Source: Girardinichthys multiradiatus (lineage: Eukaryota > Chordata > Actinopteri > Cyprinodontiformes > Goodeidae). Taken from it: a stretch of 64,000 bases of DNA. The first letter of the stretch is position 1; each line of letters starts with the position of its first letter. Positions 57,200 to 64,000 of the stretch are shown piece after piece. Where the stretch lies: positions 50,891,360-50,955,359 of the forward strand of contig NC_061805.1 of the NCBI RefSeq assembly GCF_021462225.1, read 5' to 3'. A model generated the notes under the pieces. It was given only the letters and a program-made list of their open reading frames with translations. It was not told the DNA's origin and searched no databases. The position numbers and the translations under genes were made by a program.

Positions 57200-58500
57200 T
57201 GTTAAGCTTTTAGTTGTACTTTGATCCTGACTTCTGATGGTCCAGTGCACCAAGTTCTGTTTTTAACTTTTTCATTTTATTCTGAACAATCCACACATAG
57301 ACCTCTTTGTAATAAAATCTGTTGCCCTTTCCCCTTCTATGTGGAAGCAGTGAGTTTATTGGCACCGACATATAGTTTTAATCCTGATGCAGAGAAGTGA
57401 AATGAAAAGTGCTAATGATAACTGATAATTTTAGCATGTGGAGAACTGAATATGAAACAAGGATGAGCGCAATGAAGAAACAACTAAAACACAAAATGAT
57501 CTATAAAAGAGTTTAAACAGAAATGCAAAGAGAACACATAACATAATACTCTTAACACAGAGGAATGAACTGAATATAGCAGGACAACAACAATGTCAAA
57601 CAACCCAGACATGATAAGAATGCGAACACTAATTTAACATGAACTTAAATTAACCCAATTTAAAATAATTCAGTTCTTTAAGTACTGATAACAACTCAGC
57701 AACTTCATTAAAATAATCCAGCCTACAGGTTCCAATAAAGCAGACTTTGATCTTCTGCTTCACTGCTGTTTCCTCATCTGATAAACTGATGAACTGATCT
57801 CTGTTAGATGGGTCACAGTTTGTTTCTGCATTCTCACACATCAGAGCCAGGAGCATTTGTTTAAAAATCAAATGTTTAAATAGAGGATTTATTTGAGTAT
57901 CAAAAAGATTCTGTGTTTATGGATCAATACTCTGATCATCATGAGGAAGAAAACCAACCCTTCTAAGACTGATGTCCTGCCAGTTTCTAGACGTTTTCTG
58001 ATGCATCATTAAATTAGCATTCTGACTGAGCAGCATCTCTGCTCCTTTGCTCCCCTTCGTGTTAGATTGTAACGGGAGGTCAAGAATGACAACAAATGTT
58101 CATAACAGCTCATCTGTTTTTATGCTTCTTATGAATAAACGTTCAGTAGTGAGATGTGCACAGATGCACTGGATGATGGTTTCTCCAGAAAAATACTACA
58201 GATGTTTGAAATGATTCTTGGCTTGAGGAATCCTGTAAGTTAATCATTGACTCAGCTCAGTGTTCTTCCCGTCCTGCAGAGAGACGGAGGAAGGTTTCAT
58301 TTCAGTGCAGAGAGACACGGTCATGAACAGAAGGAAAAAACTACAGCAACTAATTCACATGTAAGGTAGGTAAACTTAACCATAACCTTGTCAAATATAA
58401 TGAAAATACAACAACCGACCCTAACATCTAGTTTATTATCATTTCTGTGTTAAAAATATTGCTCTATTTTAAGTTTGCTCTATTTTCGAACAGTTGTTTG
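57200..58500. repeat. right arm of the inverted duplication, block 1
   Basis: It pairs inverted with about 49200-50850, including the stretch with CAGAGATCAG and the GGAGGTCAAGAATGACAACAAATG motif. No gene is seen in it. Confidence 0.72.
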
Positions 58501-59299
58501 CAAGTTTCTAGTTGGGTTATTTTAATTTTTAAATGAATCTACTTTGTTCTTAATTTACCTTATTTAAGTAAATTATATCATTTAGAAATAAATCTTTTTT
58601 TAGTCTTATGAATGTTATGTTGAAAGTTCAGATGGAATTGATATAAACTCCTTTTGATTGCAGCAACAATCAGATCTATAAAAATATTGTAAAGATGAAA
58701 GATAACAACTTGTTTTCTGTTGAGCTTTTACTGCAGCTGCTCTCCAACTCTGACCTGAATTTCTGAACATATTTTATCTCTGATATTTTTAAGAAACTGT
58801 GATTTTAGATGCTTCACCCTGAGGAGAAAATTTGTGGAGATCCACTTTTTCCATGTTCGGTTGCTGTTTATTCTCTGTGCTTTAAATGACAGAGTTTATT
58901 ACTGCTGTTAGGAGCCTCAATGCTCCAGTTGACAGATATGAAATAACCTTAAAGATCAATATCATGGTTCCTGATAGACACATTAAGCTGGTCATGCTGA
59001 ACCTTAGCTGTTATACGTCTTTGAGAGAACAATAGGTCATCAACATATAAACTAGTAGTTATATTGCCTTTTTTAATTTTGATAATATTTTGTTTTAAAA
59101 TACTGCCAGTGGTTCTTTTTCTTAATGCTCTTTCAGTAGATTTTCCAGATGTTTTTTGGTTTATTACTTTGCCCAAAGTTCTCCAAGTTAACCTCTATAT
59201 TTGGGTCCTTAATTCAGTGAAAGAAACCAGCACAAAAAAATACAAACTATGAATTTTAAATACTTAGAAGGGGGGAAGAGTGACGCGAAAACCAGATGA
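58501..59299. other. no recognised gene
   Basis: AT-rich DNA between two blocks of the inverted duplication; nothing supported. Confidence 0.4.
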
Positions 59300-60120
59300 G
59301 TCTAATCAGAGTAATGCAGAGCAGCTGTGGGAGATTATAGAGCAAGGAGACTGAGGTTAGGAGACTAATTAACACAAAAGAAACTAAACTAAAGCACAAC
59401 ATTATAAAAGTAAAAGGCGACAAATCCTCACATTAACAAGAGTGTAAATAGAAATGCACAGAAAACACAGGAAATAACACACTCAACACAGAGGGATGAA
59501 CTGAGTATGGCAAGACCTTAACTACAATAATTAACCAGCCATAATGATCACAATTCAAACTCAAAGCAAAACACAAAACACCTGCGGACACTAGCTTTAT
59601 TAAAATAGACCCAATTAAAAATAATTCAGTTCTTTAAGTACTGCTAACAACTCAGTAGCTCCAATAAAATGATCCAACATGCAGGTTCCAATAAAGCTGA
59701 CTTTTGTCCTACTGCTTCACTGCTGTTTTCTCATCAGATAAACTGATCAACTGATCTCTGTTAGATGGATCAGAGTTTGTTTCTGCAGAGCAGAGCTTCA
59801 AATTCATTTCCACACATCAGAACCAGAAGCATTTGTTTAAAAAAAAACTTTAGATGTTTAACCAGAGGATTTATTTACAGAGTGTCATAAAGATTTTGTG
59901 TTTAGGGATCAATCCTCTGATAATCATGAGGAAGAAAACCAGACCTTTTAAAGAACTGATATCCTGCCAATTTCTGGAAGTTCACCGATGCATCATTAAA
60001 TTAGCATTATGACTAAGCATCAGCTCTGATCCTTTTCTCCCTCTAGTGTTAGATTGTAGTGGAAGAACAAGAATGACAACTAAATGTTGTACCATGCACT
60101 TTTCAGTGCCACAGTTGTTG
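59300..60120. repeat. right arm of the inverted duplication, block 2 (second copy of block 1 core)
   Basis: It resembles 57480-58100 in the same orientation and 49640-50240 inverted, with more divergence, so this core exists three times in the window. Confidence 0.68.
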
Positions 60121-60125
60121 TTATA

Positions 60126-61005
60126 CCCTCACCGGCCACTTTATTAGGTACATCTGTCCAACTGCTCGCTAACGCAAATGTCTAATCAGTCAATCACATG
60201 GCAGCAACTCAATGCATTTAGGCATGTAGACATGGTCAAGACGATCTGCTGCAGTTCAAACCGAGCATCAGAATGGGGAAGAAAGGTGATTTAAGTGACT
60301 TTGAACGTGGCATGGTTGTTGGTGCCAGACGGGCTGGTTTGAGTATTTCAGAAACTGCTGATCTACTGTGAGTTTCACGCACTACCATCTCTAGGGTTTA
60401 CAGAGAATGGTCCGAAAAAGAGAAAATATCCAGTGAGCAGCAGTTCTGTGGGCGCAAATACCTTGTTGATGCCAGAGGTCAGAGGAGAATGGCCAGACTG
60501 GTTCGAGCTGATAGAAAGGCAACAGTAACTCAAATAACCACTCGTTACAACCAAGGCATGCAGAAGAGCATCTCTGAACACACAACACGTCGAACCTTGA
60601 GGCGGATGGGCTACAGCAGCAGAAGACCACACAGAGTGCCACTCCTGTCAGCTAAGAACAGGAAACTGAGGCTACAATTCACACAAGTTCACCAAAATTG
60701 GACGATAGAAGATTGGAAAAACGTTGCCTGGTCTGATGAGTCTTGATTTCTGCTGCGACATTCAGACGGTAGGGTCAGAATTTGGCATCAACAACATGAA
60801 AGCATGGATCCATCCTGCCTTGTATCAACGGTTCAAATCTGCAGCATCTGTGTGATGCTATCATGTCAATATGGACCAAACTCTCTGAGGAATGTTTCCA
60901 GTACCTTGTTGAATCTGTGCCACAAAGGATTAGGGCAGTTCTGAAGGCAAAAGGGGGTCCAACCCAGTACTAGCAAGGTGTACCTAATAAAGTGGCCAGT
61001 GACTG
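60126..61005 (+). mobile_element. Tc1-like element, internally deleted
   Basis: TA-flanked inverted ends read C(CC/AG)TCAC(C/T)GGCCACTTTATTAGGTAC. Inside are the transposase N-terminus (MGKKGDLSDFERGMVV-type reading at about 60272, with an in-frame stop at the TGA near 60368) and a piece around 60489-60746 with NWTIEDWKNVAWSDES, the first catalytic Asp. The rest of the catalytic domain is deleted; only the last ~25 codons remain near 60900-60972. Confidence 0.85.
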
Positions 61006-61866
61006 TATATGTTTCTGCAGGTGTAGAACAAGTCTTCTAGGGTATTCTCTTCATCCTTCTTTCTCTTCTCCATTCTTTTTTCCTTCTCTCCCCTTTTCCT
61101 TTTTGCCCCACCTTTCTCTCTTTCTTGCTTATTTTTTTCCTTTTTGTTTCCGTCTCCATAACAACTGAAATAATCCCAAAGCCGTTTCTAATAAAGTTCT
61201 TTTATAAATATCAAGCAGAGCTTCAAAGCGTTAGCTGTAATGTTTCACTTGTGAAAGTAAATCTGTTGGGCTTCTTCTTGGCACTCAGAGAACAATCCTG
61301 AGAGCTACTCTGCTGGACATTTAAAGAGAATGTAAATAAATAAATAAGCTGACACCTTTAAAATATATTGAAAAAATGTTTTTATTAATTTGATAAATAC
61401 ATTTTAAATTTTATTCAAATGATCACATAGAACAACACGTTTAATAAGTTATTTATTTGAAGAATTGCGTCACTGTTAGCCTTTTATAGTGGGAAATTAT
61501 TCCAAACCCGTTTTAACAGATTTAACAGAAAAAGATGAAGGAGAAAAAAGGAGACAGAATGCAGTATCGATCATGTTTTCAGATGGTAAATATGAATTAA
61601 TTTTCTAGCTTCAGAACGCCCTGGGTCGGGACCCATCTAAGATTATCTCGTCCCGGGCCCAGACTGGGTTATTAACCGTCCTGTATTAGGTTACTGCTCC
61701 ACCTCCTTGCAGTTTTTTCATGTGTTATTGTCTGTAAATGAGAACAATTAATGCTGTTTTGTGGAACAATGCTTTAAATCTGTAGATTTCTAACATAAAA
61801 TCATTCAGATGTTTGTTATTTTTCAGGGTGACGGCTTCTGATCTTGGTTTCTAACACTGTGTCATC
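61006..61866. other. upstream region of the plus-strand GIMAP gene
   Basis: From about 61620 it matches, inverted, the DNA upstream of exon 1 at 48.1 kb, so it should hold the promoter and 5' UTR. An acceptor-like TTTTTCAG precedes the leader at about 61827. Confidence 0.45.
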
Positions 61867-61885
61867 ATGGCCTCTTCACCATCCT
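61867..61885 (+). CDS. second GIMAP gene, first coding exon (MASSPS)
   Basis: Same 19-nt exon as 48088-48106 but on the plus strand, with donor T/GTAAGT. The gene continues to the exon at 62692 and then beyond the right edge. Confidence 0.58.
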
Positions 61886-62691
61886 GTAAGTCCACTTAGA
61901 GCTGATAATGAATAAACTGCCTGTGATGATGGAATACTGATAATAAGGATGTTTACCCTCCTCTTCCTCCTCCTCATTACTATTTTTCATTTTATATGCC
62001 TTCTTTTATCTAGAAGTAACAACAATTCTTTGTTATTCTCTTGGATTTTACATCTGAATCATTAAAATGACAAAATGTCTTGAAATTATCTTTTCATAGT
62101 CATTTGTTTTGCCTCTGTTGAACCACATTCTTCAGACAGCAGGAGGTTTTTTTTCCCACAAACACGTTAATGTTTAATGTGTTCACACCCCTTACTGTAT
62201 CTATAACTATTTTACATTATCTAGATGGGTGGCAACTTACTGGTTTCACAATGTTAATAAAAGATAATCAGATTTATTGTTTTACAGGAAGTTATTTCCA
62301 TAACCCAACTTTGCACTGCAGATTTGATCGATTAAATAAAGACATGTCAACAGCTGACTGTAAGACAACAAATCGAGGTGAATTAGAATGAAACTTTGTT
62401 TTGGACCGATGTGTGTTTATTCGTGTAGCTCAGGAAACACAAAGACCTTTTTGTAATGAGGTAGAATGCGTTTCTCTAACGTGAGTCTGAATGTATTTTA
62501 GGGCACCATCGTAGTCAGTTATAAAGATGAAATATTGAATTCAGAAACTCCTCTTTTGTCTGAAATCACCACAGAATAAAAGTACTGTAATCATGTTTTT
62601 AGTACAGTAAGTCATAGCTCACTTGTCCACCTCAACAGCCAATCCTTCTGTCTTTTATTTCACTTGTTAATTATTTCCTTTTTCTTCGCAG

Positions 62692-62745
62692 CCACAAAAC
62701 CTCAGCTGTTTCAAAATGACATCATTACCTTTCGTCCACCTAGGA
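62692..62745 (+). CDS. second GIMAP gene, exon 2 (54 nt)
   Basis: Acceptor TTCTTCGCAG and donor AGGA/GTAAGT bound 54 nt, phase 1 to phase 1, encoding 18 residues with KPQLFQNDIITFRPPR. It follows exon 1 in frame. Its inverted counterpart at 47.2 kb has a stop. The G-domain exon expected next is outside the window or after the repeat array. Confidence 0.5.
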
Positions 62746-63173
62746 GTAAGTTGTGTATCAATTTTTTTTGGCTACTTGGGATAAAAGTCCTAAATATTGT
62801 GTGTTTGAAGATAAAAAAAAAGATTATTAAGAAGGTTTTCATAAACAAAAAAAGGGGACAAATGATAAAAATTACAAATTTTAAATGAATGTGTTCAGTG
62901 ACAGATTTCTCTTGCTAAGAACAGCAATGGATCTGGCTAAGTGTTTTCAGTATATATTTTATATGAACCAATGAGCATTGTTGAAAAAAGACAAGAGTCT
63001 GTGAGAAACAGAACCTACATCTTCTCTGCCTTGGTCAACCCATCCTGAATCCTGGTGGTACTGTTCATAGGTCCAAAGTATTGTCCATGTCTTTGGGTTT
63101 CCATGTAGCCATACAGGTCATCCAAGTTCTGCTTTATATAAAATAGATTTTTGGAAACTGATACTCCAGTTTG
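62746..63173. other. intronic sequence, no recognised gene
   Basis: AT-rich; nothing supported. Confidence 0.4.
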
Positions 63174-63805
63174 CATGGATGGATGGATGGATGGATGATG
63201 GATGGATGGATGGATGGGTGGATGATGGGTGGATGGATGGATGGATGATGGATGATGGGTGGATGGATGGATGGATGGATGGATGGATGGATGGGTTGAT
63301 GGGTGGATGAATGGATGGATGGATGGATGGATGGATGGATGGATGGATGATGGATGATGGGTGGATGGATGGATGGATGGATGGATGATGGGTGGATGGA
63401 TGGATGGATGGATGGATGGATGGATGGGTTGATGGGTGGATGAATGGATGGATGATGGGTGGATGGATGGATGGATGGATGGATGGATGGATGGATGGAT
63501 GGGTTGATGGGTGGATGAATGGATGGATGGATGGATGATGGGTGGATGGATGGATGGATGGATGGATGATGGGTGGATGGATGGATGAATGGATGGATGA
63601 TGGGTGGATGGATGGATGGATGGATGGGTTGATGGGTGGATGAATGGATGGATGGATGGATGGATGGATGGATGGATGGATGGATGGATGGATGGATGGA
63701 TGGATGGATGATGGGTGGATGGATGGATGGATGGATGGGTTGATGGGTGGATGGATGAATGGATGGATGGATGGATGGATGGATGGATGGATGGATGGAT
63801 GGTTC
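63174..63805 (+). repeat. (GGAT)n microsatellite/minisatellite array
   Basis: About 630 bp of GGAT units are interrupted by recurring variants (GATGATGGGT, GGGTTGATGGGTGGATGAAT) that give a higher-order pattern. Long Ile-His-Pro-Ser frames on the minus strand are artefacts of the repeat. Confidence 0.97.
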
Positions 63806-64000
63806 AGGTTCTGGGAGTCATGTGATGTAGAGGGTGACACCAGTAGAAAACAGTTTTTACTGGAGTGGCCAAGAATGGAGGAACCTTTATAAATGATATG
63901 CAATACATCAGCCTACACCTTGCTGCTCCATAACCCTTAAACAGCAATGGCCAGGTTAAGAAAATAGCAGAATTGTTAATATACACGTATGAATAATAAA

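Noticed and set aside
63174..63805. CRISPR-like array
   Set aside because: Direct 4-bp repeats without unique spacers, in eukaryotic DNA.
63118..63903. 261-codon minus-strand frame rich in Ile-His-Pro-Ser
   Set aside because: It is a translation of the GGAT tetranucleotide array; a 4-base repeat keeps all frames open.

Overview
The window looks like teleost fish nuclear DNA. It is AT-rich, intron-bearing and dense in fish-type repeats: CR1/L2/Rex1-like and RTE-like LINEs, several Tc1/mariner elements, a solo LTR, a probable tRNA-derived SINE and microsatellites. The only clear host genes are a RING-finger E3 ligase exon and GIMAP (AIG1) immune GTPase exons; multi-domain GIMAP genes are typical of fish. 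This identification rests on reading alone; no database was searched.

The most notable object is an 18.3-kb Maverick/Polinton provirus (adintovirus-like) at 13802-32092. It has ~186-bp terminal inverted repeats beginning AGAGATAAT and is flanked by a perfect 6-bp target duplication, ACCCCC. Its left, rightward-reading arm holds a small spliced gene, a protein-primed family B DNA polymerase (exonuclease and polymerase motifs visible), an A32/FtsK-HerA-type packaging ATPase, a small PX-like protein and a 276-aa conserved virion-type protein. Its right, leftward-reading arm holds an adenain-like protease, a double jelly-roll-type major capsid protein, a small basic/amphipathic pVI-like protein, a penton-like minor capsid protein, a retroviral-type DDE integrase with a chromodomain, and two accessory genes. 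The two arms converge on overlapping poly(A) signals near 25330. Polymerase, ATPase, PX-like, integrase and one accessory gene are broken; protease, both capsid genes, the 276-aa gene and the terminal accessory gene are open. A 5'-truncated LINE and a duplicated block sit inside the left arm.

Left flank (1-13801): a LINE copy, the RING gene, an intact-looking Tc1 transposon with an aberrant right end, a second decayed Tc1/mariner, a long stretch with no recognised gene, one copy of a 660-bp repeat (its twin is inside the provirus) and a solo LTR with 5-bp target duplications.

Right flank (32093-64000): a minus-strand GIMAP8-like gene whose exons (48.1, 45.1-44.5 and 34.5-33.3 kb, perhaps with small exons at 39.8, 39.6 and 36.6 kb) join in phase 1 throughout; its introns hold LINE and DNA-transposon remnants. 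From about 47 to 63 kb the 5' part of this gene is duplicated in inverted orientation, so a second GIMAP gene starts at 61867 on the plus strand and runs off the window. A GIMAP 3'-end fragment lies between at 52.0 kb. The window ends in a 0.6-kb (GGAT)n array.
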